Source of the DNA: Tieghemiomyces parasiticus
Taxonomy: Eukaryota > Kickxellomycota > Dimargaritomycetes > Dimargaritales > Dimargaritaceae
Assembly (NCBI GenBank): GCA_027575765.1
Contig: JANBPT010000292.1
Span: 1 to 47,300, forward strand
Direction of reading: 5' to 3'
Length of the DNA stretch: 47,300 nucleotides
Shown: positions 23,301-31,306 of the stretch, in pieces
How positions within the stretch are numbered: the first letter of the stretch is position 1
How the letters are laid out: each line of letters starts with the position of its first letter
Notes under the pieces: model-generated
The model's input: the letters and a program-made list of their open reading frames with translations, nothing else
Told to the model about the DNA's origin: nothing
Databases searched by the model: none
Position numbers and translations under genes: made by a program

Positions 23301-23596
23301 CGGCGGCGGCGGTCCACCCGTCCGATCCGGAAGACGAGGCTGCGGGTATACCCGGGTGCTCGGAGACGGAGGATGAAGACGTTAACTCCAAGCCTGGGAT
23401 GACCGCCGAGATGGTTAGGCCGAAGGGAGTCGAGGAAAAGCTTGCGGACCCGGACGCCGAGACGTTCGAATGGCCCCTACTCTTCACCACGGCGGCGAGC
23501 GCTTCCGAGTTTGTCGAGGCGCTCCACCATCTGGAACAGCTCTCGCCGCACGTAGAATTTGTGGACGAGATCTTACCGCCGTCCGCATCACCATAA
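17360..23596 (+). CDS. Large LRR protein resembling STK11/LKB1-interacting protein (STK11IP)
   Basis: Single 6.2-kb exon, 2078 aa, with ACCATGTCC context at the start. Residues 1-360 are an Ala/Pro-rich lead-in with alpha/beta-like pieces. From about 370 to 500 there are at least five leucine-rich repeats (e.g. LDLGRNAVTTL, LSLAHNHLTIVP, LDLSYNRLTVA, LSLRGNQLTEL, LDVRDNAIADRDP) closed by a WLAGNPYVRHHPHP cap typical of this class. About 500-1000 is Ser/Pro-rich and disordered, with a His run near 640. A C-x2-C ... C-x2-C pair (Cys1146/1149 and Cys1197/1200) is a likely zinc ribbon. PH-like segments follow: about 1464-1540 (FLALSNQRIYLFTF) and about 1610-1900 (FLNAFVVQCYEADVHVVDRR, then KLYYLVGWLRG). 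N-terminal LRRs with C-terminal zinc/PH-like modules fit STK11IP better than sds22-type proteins. STK11IP in animals binds LKB1 and acts at lysosomes; function here is inferred only. It could instead be an unnamed fungal LRR/PH family. Confidence 0.6.
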   Translation: MSANTFHFSEDDAQLIRTLVRHLTDQLDRLPATLHYTGDEGRLSTDPPLTFDKVPGLTALLGPEGERGAASRQAPTATLWQWTTWKRYFRAAEPAPTLASFVGSTGPSNPAGNSVSSNATKLTDSPADHTLADDVVPLEAVTGTGPRDPAGPNNAVTLAQLPYDAYRTARAFPVCTLQLAHLHTVLAAAQTFRLLDLRDTDDANRAGVDGDELSASASATADEDDPRVHDRAACLACNLPGGTTGALTNGVAWYRLLNLPAPAIGSSGRSAASPVEAELRWLLTFFHYVPALRLVNLPNPNGVLPVAPGPVSLAPFAHLIHLELAAVAVDAVRDWPRLARQLESLRIAQGFDGTPDRLLREGANPAAPADPPWVTLRHLDLGRNAVTTLPMTLTRWLTACVRLSLAHNHLTIVPDTLRTLVALRSLDLSYNRLTVARDLGLVLGQVTHLSLRGNQLTELRGLAKLWALEELDVRDNAIADRDPFLQLVGLPLLKSVWLAGNPYVRHHPHPYVPVFFAFQAKGAAVRLDGRLPDASETKHLRALFDRYDEPEVAASSATHGMLSVNSITGPVAPPALVSHSVGRKGNTKLTAGVTPTRTVRRSVSVSHSGSPPLIASLTGRHSPSVPRASTLNRALSKISHHHHHHQGGRDRVRLAVISDPVDDEPASALSPEIGRPSITQGIAIPGPNSGAVACPPPPRRLNGSEPASTVTSAGGSPVGTLPERRSVLRALEVNRLSGAPGSLWSPPPSLQPDTASPGRLVRSRTASAMTAGRPFSSVFEQESAQMPLNSPSFELTRPSHRPGSPTGSCRSSALSSLRPGTEKYRQRIETMREQAGSTWLKVFREMQTADPKRAASSGMFSEGVTAAGHDDPTASADEGSDIETTPTLPDFLFPTPPLIPPSSPPPPSPSLQRRGSDPDQPPLLPPRATSPATNRPIPMRNEPRTPRISPSTTNSPKVGEPKDPSEAPDSPPPTLYSPGSVLLGATVVAYDLVPAHGKFRRRQPDPARGGALAFTPMTEVADAVPDAELLELDVEHPQHPSVVARHPLSSLITAMVSDESATDLTLYLDFKTASFDVPYRLELRLHVTTGPSDESDRVPPTALGQARARRRVTPAKLAQLTGTVRTWQTANWRAGRPREVCKQARCLRCAWAGSIEPPASLVPPDPLTLSPAVWVANTIVTGPPAVTDDGPPPEPACPQCHSTYLVEFYGGADDTAAAATETMATLAVAKATVPTDGSGTDWASPLIAWASPLSNLTTATAHAVGEIPHLAMSTVGALTHPFGMARSHGSGGPDHPAVSAAIQAPSSQASPPAFTAPENDPSTDKDTGLPPWASALPHTLVHGGSGGRTEAPLRLPFQTATNATRLFLSLDVFSDASERLLMWIPAAYVRQLPPFFTAEVPSAPGTASVTNTGTAPSRWSLLPVSWSSPPAAPYPTTKDAAATTASSDDPAWPAHAPKVGAAERPAFLALSNQRIYLFTFAPAFYRRTGEALRSTPGNVTAHLRTLWARWDHQPGQYLQPAYAIDFATIQRVDVKPHRQALTFHFALPGNAQQAAAGTATASSGDGLAAHHHSATGSASTTAQASQAASTPATHTKGQRPPPSIDPAQGPQAEVDGTVAGSAASVTVLIRDRLACSDFLNAFVVQCYEADVHVVDRRVRAVNHDIEWAIHNLRDTVFLRPGLCIPNAEEGEGGKDRELAKPGNPYLTMDDRARLTQALRAAGTHSWVDPASGDDVVVDKVTFEFLKLYYLVGWLRGPTRRPMDQDGAAPRLVTCACVVTPGFMYLVGDRHDVWPPAIPALTDLYQDKLAQQQVAKMKDEAPIAAEAEAEANDAVGSNQAVTPPDASQFTYTTTRAKRAVRTELLAHRVPQYHPYYAALPVAALRRVTFGRCCIAPGVAAGSDAYLAWLECEGTGMWDPWATAPPLDGVTASGWTHWVTLTFDHGKPETGAETVEGEAHPDDRAIATDTGDGRRGDQATVAAAAAVHPSDPEDEAAGIPGCSETEDEDVNSKPGMTAEMVRPKGVEEKLADPDAETFEWPLLFTTAASASEFVEALHHLEQLSPHVEFVDEILPPSASP
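19277..19296 (+). repeat. CAC-repeat encoding a short His tract
   Basis: A run of CAC/CAC-like codons inside the LRR gene encodes six consecutive histidines in the disordered linker. It is a typical codon-slippage tract. Confidence 0.7.
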
Positions 23597-23676
23597 ACGC
23601 AACCGGGTGGGTTGAATGGATTCTTTTGACTGACTTGGCCACTACCAAATAGAGGGATTTTCTCCACCTCCACCCC

Positions 23677-23713
23677 CCTCCCTCTCTCTCTCTCTCTCCC
23701 TCTCTCTCTCTCT
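23677..23713. repeat. CT/CTC dinucleotide microsatellite
   Basis: About 37 bases of almost pure (CT)n, with a CCC interruption, lie some 80 bases downstream of the stop of the LRR gene, probably in its 3' UTR. Confidence 0.85.
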
Positions 23714-25587
23714 AAATACCGTGTGGCAGCCGTTACTGCGTGGTGCCTATATTTTTTTTATTACCAACCCAATGCAACAGCTGCTCGATTATCCTTCTCC
23801 TGATGTGGACCAGTTAGTGAGGCAGGGACCAAGGTTTGGCCGACTGAATAGTAGAGTGTGAAGCATAGTGACTCTCTCTGACAGCCCACGGCTCACAATG
23901 GGCGTTTAAGGATAATCCAGGACCCCCCCCCCTGCCTCGTTTTACGAAAAGGACTACGAGGACTTCCTCCCAGCCCACCTCGCTGTAGAAGCCTTGGTGA
24001 ATCTAGTCAGTTGTAAATAAAGTAGGCTGGGGCGTTCTCCACACACCAAAGAACCTGTGTCCTAGGGATACCGCAAGCGTGGCGTAGGTCGGCGATTGCT
24101 TGATCGTATTCGTAAGTGTGTTTGTAATACACGTGTGCTCTCCTTTCTCCCACCACCACGGGTTTCTGGGAACCATATTCAGCAATCCAGTTTTCGTGTC
24201 AAGGGCACGCCACCCTATATCCTTTACAAGACAAATCCTTTTTCGATATAATGGGCGTTCGTTGGAGTCGCTGAGGGGGGTTTTTTTCCCCGTGCCTCTC
24301 GACTGCAATTTGTGCGATGAGCTCTGGCAGGTGAAAAGTTTGAAAGCAAGCACCGCGAGACAGACGGCCCAGGGCGGCATCGGTAGTCAGCTAGACCCTC
24401 TCTCGCCTGTCTCTGGCTAGTGTGTCCACAGGGAGCTGGGCAGGACAGGCGGTTGGTACCAACTTGATACGCCAGCGAGCCGCATCTGCGTATGCCTATC
24501 GCCTTCTGATCAATTCCCAACGCACAGCAACGGTGATAGAACATAAGCTGCATGCCGTTATCGTCGAGGCCGTCGGAGACTAACCACAACGGCCATGGGA
24601 GCATAATCTAAACCACCGGCGATCTGGAACGTTATGCGGCAGAGCTTAGTCCTGATACATTCAAGCGGCCGACTAGTGGTGGAAAAGTGCCCGGAGCCGT
24701 AGTGAACCGCACCGCCTACGGTGTGGATAGGCCCTGCCCCCCGTCTAGCAAATGGGATCCTGCCCAAAGCTGGCAAGGCCCGGGAGGGGAAGAAGCAGGC
24801 CAGTGGGACTAGGTCGAAGCAGATGACGTATACTTGTCATCGGCCGAGTGGGCCCCACTGGATGGTGGCCCTGTCTGTTTGCTCACTGTATTGATGTCCA
24901 TCCCCGGGTCGGTTGGTGCCAAGGACGCGTAGTAATGTCTAGTTCCCCCCCCCCGAACCCTGCCAAGCCGCTGTATATAATCTCGCCAGCCGCCCGGGAT
25001 TGCACGAGGCCATTTTCTGCAAACATTTCTGATATCCCCCTAATGCGTCCCCACACCGACCTAGTGTGCTTACCCAGCCATACGGCGCACACTTGGCCCA
25101 TTTCTTATCGTTGTTAAGTCTATCACCGACGCCCGTAGCAACCTTGGAAAACGCAGCTTCCTCGCCGAGACTTGCATGCCAAGCGCAGTGATCCGCCGCG
25201 CCTAGCCCTCACTGGCCCTGCCCATCCCCCCCCTGTCGCCTTTGCGTACACTATATTCGCGTGTGGGCCCAGGCTGCCTATCCCCTGATTAACCTTCTAA
25301 TCGTTCGGCCACGATCCGGTAGGCGCCTCCGGCCGGGTACACTGAAGGTTCTCCATCGCCCATAGCCACCGGCCTTCGTACTACTCCCGCAGCAGCGCGA
25401 TTACACGCTTCCTTCCCAGCCCTTCTATTAGTGCGCCCTGCCATCGTCGTCCCAGCGCCAGCCGGCAATCCCCCCGCATCGGCCGTGAGAGACCGCTGCT
25501 CTAGCTGCATCCACGCTGCACCTTCGCCCGCTTCCTCGCCCTTTTCTCCCGCCATTCGTTTCCGCCCTCTCGGGTCTCCTCCAGTAT

Positions 25588-25600
25588 CTATATATATAGG
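25588..25600 (+). promoter_or_regulatory. TATA-like element upstream of the acyltransferase
   Basis: CTATATATATAGG about 370 bp upstream of the proposed ATG at 25967, followed by a C/T-rich leader. A plausible TATA box; motif only. Confidence 0.35.
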
Positions 25601-25966
25601 TGCCGAAGACGTTGGTAGCCGCAGCTTATACCTCCTTCTCCTCTGTGCTGCTCTTGTCTGCAATCTGGCCTTGTCAAAGCCAACTCGCCAGTTTCCTTCG
25701 CTCAGATATCCACCGCCGTCAGGTCTCACTTCGATTGGCTCTTCTGCCAACTCCCACGCCACGCTCCAGCTCGACGGAGTCTTCCTGGTTTCACCGACTC
25801 CTGCAAGCGTGCGTCTGCGCTACCTGTGGTTTCGTTAGTGGGCGCTTTTGTTTCCGCGCCGAACCCCGCTTAAGCTCATTCCAGCCGCTGCCCACTGGAG
25901 CCTCGCACCCTGCCTTTTTCACCTCTTCGCTTCTCACCTTTGACCGCTCCTACTTGCCCGCCCGTC

Positions 25967-27616
25967 ATGAGCGCGCAATGGAAGGAGAAGTCGGCCGCCC
26001 AGGCCCCCGGCGAAGCCGGCACCCTCCGCCTCCGTCGGCTTGCAAAGGACTCGGGGGCCAGCGGCATGAGCCCCCGCCGGGTTGCCCGGGAAGCCAAGAT
26101 CCGACGCAATCGGCCCAGCATGTTCAAACCGCGCACGTCTTACCTCGACCTCACCCAAGTGTTCACTCCGGACAATACGGGGCGCGGGTGGTACGTCCTC
26201 TTTTGGATGGCCATGATCTGCTACGTGGTCCGCCAGGTCGTGATCAACTTTACACAGACCGGGTACCCGCTCCGGAACGCCTGGGGAATCCGCCTGTCCG
26301 AGCACGTAGTGGAGCTCATGCTGGCCGACCTGGCCGTCGTGGTCTACACATTCCTGGCCCTCGCATGGCAAAAGCTGATTGTGTACGGGGTCTGTTCGGC
26401 AGACTCTATGGCCGCCTACGTCGTGCAACACATTTTACAGGGCCTGCTCCTGGGCGGCGTCGTCATCGGCCTGGCCTACGCCGACTGGTTCTGGGTCCAA
26501 ACCGGCGTCCTGCTCCTGCACACCTTGGTCCTCCTCATGAAGATGCATTCGTACATCTCCAGTAACCGCGAGCTGGCTATTAAGCACGCCCGCCTGCAGG
26601 AACTTGCCGCGGAGCACCGCGACGAGCTCGCTAGCAGTGCCCCAGATTTGCGGGCCCAATTGGGTGCGCCCTCGTCGGACGACGAGGCTAGCGTGGCTAG
26701 CCGCCGCCCTGCCTCACTCTCGACCATGCAGCGGCCCGCTGGCTCGCTGCCATCCACCTCCGCCACGTCCCTTTCACCGCCCGAGTCGGACAGCGACCAG
26801 TCGCCCCCGGCTTCGGTCGCCTCCACCCACATGTCTGCGGCCGACGCCGTCCCAGACTGGCAGGAGGAGATGACGGACCTAGAGGAGGATCTCACAGCCG
26901 GGGACGTGGTGTACCCGGGTAACGTAACCCTGTCCAATTTCATTGACTACCTGTTCGTTCCGGCGCTGGTCTACGAGATTTATTACCCGCGTATTACCAA
27001 GCTCCGCCCGGCCTACCTTGCCGAAAAGATATGCGCCACCTTTGGGGTATTCGCCCTACTCCACGTCACATTCGAGGACTATATCATCCCTATCGTCGAG
27101 GAGCTGCCGCGGATCAGCATGGGCATGACCATCCTGGAACTCATCACGCCCGTCATGATTTCGTACCTTTTGGTCTTTTACATCATATTCGAGTGCATCT
27201 GCAACGTGTTTGCCGAGCTCACGCGGTTCGCCGACCGCAACTTTTACGACGACTGGTGGAACAGCACGACCTTTGACGAGTTCGCGCGCAAGTGGAACAA
27301 GCCCGTGCACCACTTCTTGCTCCGCCACATTTACCACTACTCCATCGACATGTACAAGTTCTCGCGGAACCACGCCACCTTGCTCACCTTCTTTTTGTCG
27401 TCATGCTTACACGAACTGGTCATGATTGTCACCGTCGGCCGGGTCCGACTGTACCTATTTGGGCTCCAGATGTTTCAACTCCCCTTGATCTACATATCGC
27501 GCCACCCCGTCGTCAAGAACCGCCCGCTCCTCGGCAACATCTTCTTTTGGCTAAGTATGATCTGTGGACCCCCAATGATCGCCGTGCTCTACTGCCGGGA
27601 CCACTTCATTTCCTAG
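25967..27616 (+). CDS. ARE2: Sterol/diacylglycerol O-acyltransferase of the ACAT/DGAT1 (MBOAT) family, ARE-like
   Basis: Single exon, 549 aa. The ATG at 25967 (MSAQWKEKSAAQ) is chosen; the open frame starts a few codons earlier but without an ATG. A basic cytosolic N-terminus is followed by multiple membrane helices starting at about residue 75 (GWYVLFWMAMICYVVRQVVI). Residues 201-320 form a charged and then Ser/Pro-rich cytosolic loop carrying HSYISSNREL upstream. The family hallmark FYDDWWN is at 426-432 within a longer stretch (NSTTFDEFARKWNKPVHHFL), and the expected catalytic histidine is His482 in SCLHELVM. The enzyme esterifies sterols, or diacylglycerol, with fatty acyl-CoA in the ER membrane and feeds lipid droplets. 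FYxDWWN is shared by ACAT and DGAT1, and the HELVM-to-C-terminus stretch looks more like fungal ARE proteins, so sterol acyltransferase is the first choice. It converges with the OB-fold gene, with 277 bp between stops. Confidence 0.9.
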   Translation: MSAQWKEKSAAQAPGEAGTLRLRRLAKDSGASGMSPRRVAREAKIRRNRPSMFKPRTSYLDLTQVFTPDNTGRGWYVLFWMAMICYVVRQVVINFTQTGYPLRNAWGIRLSEHVVELMLADLAVVVYTFLALAWQKLIVYGVCSADSMAAYVVQHILQGLLLGGVVIGLAYADWFWVQTGVLLLHTLVLLMKMHSYISSNRELAIKHARLQELAAEHRDELASSAPDLRAQLGAPSSDDEASVASRRPASLSTMQRPAGSLPSTSATSLSPPESDSDQSPPASVASTHMSAADAVPDWQEEMTDLEEDLTAGDVVYPGNVTLSNFIDYLFVPALVYEIYYPRITKLRPAYLAEKICATFGVFALLHVTFEDYIIPIVEELPRISMGMTILELITPVMISYLLVFYIIFECICNVFAELTRFADRNFYDDWWNSTTFDEFARKWNKPVHHFLLRHIYHYSIDMYKFSRNHATLLTFFLSSCLHELVMIVTVGRVRLYLFGLQMFQLPLIYISRHPVVKNRPLLGNIFFWLSMICGPPMIAVLYCRDHFIS

Positions 27617-27769
27617 ACTTATTTCTGTTCCTCCTGTTGGGGAGGGTAGCGGTACTAAAGATCGGCAGATCCTTCACTTGCAATACCATGCTTCTCTGTA
27701 ATTGCTCTCCAATCTTGTGCTCAACTTTCTGCTTTTCTAGCTTAAGTTTCGACACGCTTCCTCTCCCCC

Positions 27770-27792
27770 CCTCACACACACACACACACACC
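27770..27792. repeat. CA dinucleotide microsatellite
   Basis: About 23 bases of (CA)n in the short spacer between the two convergent genes, likely in the 3' UTR of the acyltransferase. Confidence 0.85.
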
Positions 27793-27893
27793 CAGCTCAT
27801 CTACAACCACCACCTCCTGCTTCACTGTAGTATTACGACCCTTTCTTTTCACACATTAAACATCAGCTTTCCATTATTTAGCTGAAAGGACGG

Positions 27894-30800
27894 CTAGGTG
27901 GTGTGTTTACGTAACGCGGTGCACATGCTATGGACGTCGGCCATAATACCCTCGGTCGGGCAGGCGGCGGTAATGAGGAACTGCGGCGTCCGGTCGTTGT
28001 TGTCGCCCTGTGCCTGAAATCAAAACGTGATGGAGAGATGGGAAAGGGATACTTGTAAATCAAGGTTGACATTATTCTGGCGATTACAGCAATCAACCAA
28101 CAACGGTACGACCCTACCCGCTTTCAAGGGGGGAGCGCGGCACCCTCCCTCCCTCCCTCCTCCCCGCAGCTCCCTAATAACTTACTATTTGAAGCAGACA
28201 AACGTAGAAGCTCTTGCCGATGGCAGAATTAAGCACGTAGTTCTGCTTGGCCGTGCGGTAATCGGAAAACTCGGCCGCTGAGATGCCGACAATATCCTGG
28301 TCGTTAGAGAATAAGATGAACCCAAGCATTAGGCATCAAGGCAATAGTAGATTCGGTAAATAGCGTGTTCACTCTGGTCTCTAAATATTAAGGACCCTTC
28401 TCCCTCCCTCCCCCCTTAATATGGGTACTGGTCTTGTTGTGTCCATGACTTACGTTGCTAGCGTGGGGCTGCGCGTCTAGGTCCCAGATCCGGGTACCGT
28501 CATCGATTTGCCATGAGATGCGGAACTGCGGGGCCAAGGTTTCATTCTCCTGCAAATAGCTGGTACAGATGGTGCAAAAGTAAAGGCCGCCGTTGGTACG
28601 GACGATGGAGTGCTGACAGGCGTCATCTAATAGGGCATATACAGGTGATATCGGGGTACATATCGGTAAGCACATGGTGTTGAGGGGGGGAGGTTTCTCG
28701 GTGGGCAGGCGGCACAACAATCAGGTGGCAGTTCCTGCTTGGGAATCAAGCAGGTGTCCAATGTAACCACTTACGGGTGTAGACCACCAGGTTCAGGTGG
28801 TCGTTGGGCGGGTGCACGTAGTCCTCCGGCTGGGCGTAGGTATAGGGACGCCAGCCCACGATCACTACGCGACTCTGGCACACGGGGTGATTAACGATGT
28901 AGGTCAGCGGGACGGGGTCCCGCAGGTAGCTACACGATAGGAAGGCCCGGCGGGTATAGACTGGATTCGTCCCAGGCAACCAAGAGGCAAGAAAGTAAGG
29001 ATGGGGAGGGAAAAAAAGGGGGGGCGTGACTGTTAGTGCCAAGTCTACAGCCCACCTGTTCCCTTACATGGCTCTCACTCCGCTTAGTGCGTAAATGTGC
29101 TCAGGAACCTACCGGACCGAATCTGGGAGTGTGACCGCTCGCTTGCCTCGACATGAACTTTGGCCGACGCCGACGAGTCCACTGCGGTGGTGATGACGTT
29201 ACTGACCAGGACCCACTCGCCCACGCGGCACCGGGCAGCCTGGAGCCCAAACGTACCCCAGCAGGTGACGTTGGTCGCGCCAGTCTCATCAACCAAACGG
29301 ATAATGAACCGGTTGATTTGCTGGGAACCTTCGGTACCGTCGCCGGCCGCCGTCACGGGCTGGTTATGGGAAGTGGCCATGATACGCCCAAAGAGCGTTA
29401 GACCAGACATGAGCGGGCGCAGGTCGGCAATGTAGACCCGCTGCGGGGTGTGCCGGCAGTCGGTGATGCCATCTTCATCGGCGGTAGCGGTGACCGAGGA
29501 CGGTACATGGGCGGGAGCGGCGGTGGCAAGCCCTGAAACGGCTGTAGACCCGGACGGCCAGGCGGCTGTAGTGGGCGACGGGCGTGGGAGGATAAACAGG
29601 ATGGTGTCGGGTCCGTACTCCATTTCCAAGATCTCCCCCGCGCTGGCGTTCGCCGGCCGCTTGATAGTGGGGAGGTAGATGCCGAGGTAGTCGCCTTTAT
29701 TGACCAACGAGGCCAGTGGGACTTGGTCGTCATAGAGGACTAGGGAGGCCAGCACGGCCGTGGACTGCGTACCCGTGCCATCGCCCACCACGTCGCTGAC
29801 GAATATCTGGGCACGTTTGATCCGGCCGTCATGGCTGCGTACATCGTCCGCTAAAACCACGCCAACCTAATCAAGCGGATAAGGGAAGAGCACAGGCGGA
29901 GCACCGATCGCAAGGACGGGTAGAGGATTGGCAAAGTGGAGGGTATGGTTAGCTAACAGGAAACGGATGGAAGCCACAAGCGGCGCGGGAGATGGATGAC
30001 GCCGCCCACGTCGTATAGCCCCTACTTGAGCATAAGGCCCCTGTGGGCTCACACAGCCTATTACCACGCTTACTTTGACCCAAAACCTGAACCGCTGACC
30101 ACCTGCCAGGGTTGCATGGGTCACATCAGTGAGAAAATCTGTGGTGAAGTAGGTTTTGGCAAATAACCGATCTGCCTCGGTACGCGGGCACCCCGCAGGC
30201 TCCACACGCTGGGACAGAGATGGCGATGAGAAGGATTGGGACTCACGCGGCTGACGGTACCGTAGGGCGCTGCATTCCAGGACGGCCGGACTGAGCTCAA
30301 ACATGACAAACGGAGTGGGCAGCAGGCGGGGTAACTGTTTAGGGTTGCGGACGACGTGGGCACCGCAGAATCGGAGACGACGCGGCAGGTGTGTCAGGAG
30401 ATGATGGCTCCCTGCCGCAGTGAGGATGTAGAACCGCTGGTGGAGGTAAGCCTCGACGATACCGCCGCCCGAGTCGGGTTGCAAGGTTAGAATCCAGATC
30501 TCTGTGTGGTCGAGTTGCCTAGCGTTGATAACCGTCATGTTGAAGAGGCTCTGGTCGGTAGTGTTGCCCTCCAGGAGGGCGTCAATTTCCGCGAAGCCTA
30601 ATTCGCACGCGTTCGTAAGGTAGGGATGGGTAAGTTGCAAATATTAAATTGCTAGGGCCGGGTTGGCAGCGCCGATTCCAGGCAAAGGATCGGAAATACT
30701 TTTGAATTGGCCTTCAGACAGACACTTACGCTTGGTTGAGTTGAGTGGCCTGTTCTCACGGGGCTCATCCCACTAGGTTAGGTAGTGTCAAGCGGGCAAC

Positions 30801-31306
30801 GACAGGCAGCGGTCCGTGAAGCGTTAGTTCCCGTGCTAGTCGGCAGGGCACGAGATACTGGGGCAGCTTACGTGGCCTAATTAACCAAGCGAATGTAGCA
30901 CCGAACCGATTGTCTGTGACTTACCCGAGTGCTCATCTCCGTGAGGATGATGGAGCGCGTGAGGCCAGCGGGGTACTCTTCCAGGATATCTAGGAAGGTC
31001 GACGCAGCCCAGCCCCTGCCAGGTCAACCCATAGAAAAAAACGGCGGCAGCATGGAGGTATGTGTGTTTCTAGTTCTCACCCAGTTATTTTCTAGTGATG
31101 AGCCTTGGAAGTAGACCTTGGAGGGCCAAAACGAATACGTTCGAAGAGGTCGTATCGTCCACTTACCAGGGGAGCCGCCCAGCCGTTTCGCTCAAGTCGA
31201 AGGTTCTTTTGCCGGACCGTTTCGCGAAGGCATCGGCTAGGGCCCTGTTGGAATGCGGTTCGGCCAGCTCATGGACTAGGCGGTCGACAATGCTGACCAG
31301 GTCCAT
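27894..31306 (-). CDS. RPA1-paralogous OB-fold ssDNA-binding protein, MEIOB-like, nine exons
   Basis: Minus-strand exons: 31306-31167, 31015-30925, 30772-30730, 30597-30074, 29866-29113, 28960-28775, 28626-28454, 28296-28186, 28013-27894. All eight introns (132-207 bp) are GT-AG, nearly all with GTAAGT-type donors, and all phases join without a stop, giving 713 aa. From about residue 267 the order resembles RPA1 DNA-binding domains A, B and C: an OB fold (VGVVLADDVRSH, then LASLVNKGDYLGIYLP); a second (LFGRIMATSHNQ, then FIIRLVDETGATNVTCWGTF); and a third holding a zinc ribbon (C583, H585, C597, C600) followed by DIVGISAAEFSDYRTAK, which parallels the RPA1 'MSA.EL' helix region. Canonical RPA1 would be far better conserved; the divergent 'VRLYDET.....CW' pattern fits MEIOB, the meiotic RPA1 paralogue that stabilises recombinases. 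CTC1 or SHLD2-type proteins are alternatives. The N-terminal 260 residues are unassigned. The 5' end is uncertain: the frame stays open to about 31414 upstream of this ATG. Confidence 0.68.
28141..28165. repeat. CCCT tetranucleotide repeat in an intron
   Basis: (CCCT)n of about 20 bases inside the last intron (28014-28185) of the OB-fold gene. On the coding strand it is an AGGG repeat and plays no part in the splice sites. Confidence 0.75.

Larger units (their letters stand above)
23597..25966. other. Intergenic region between the LRR gene and the acyltransferase gene
   Basis: It begins with the LRR gene's 3' UTR, which carries a long CT microsatellite. The middle (23.8-25.2 kb) has short random frames on both strands and no supported gene. 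From about 25.2 kb it becomes pyrimidine-rich and contains the promoter and long 5' leader of the acyltransferase. The plus-strand frame opening at 25600 runs into the acyltransferase region in another frame and is a shadow. Confidence 0.45.

Noticed and set aside
30210..30250. Possible 38-bp intron (GTGAGT ... CCCAG) inside exon 4 of the OB-fold gene
   Set aside because: Too short for the introns seen here and its removal would shift the frame away from the downstream exons.
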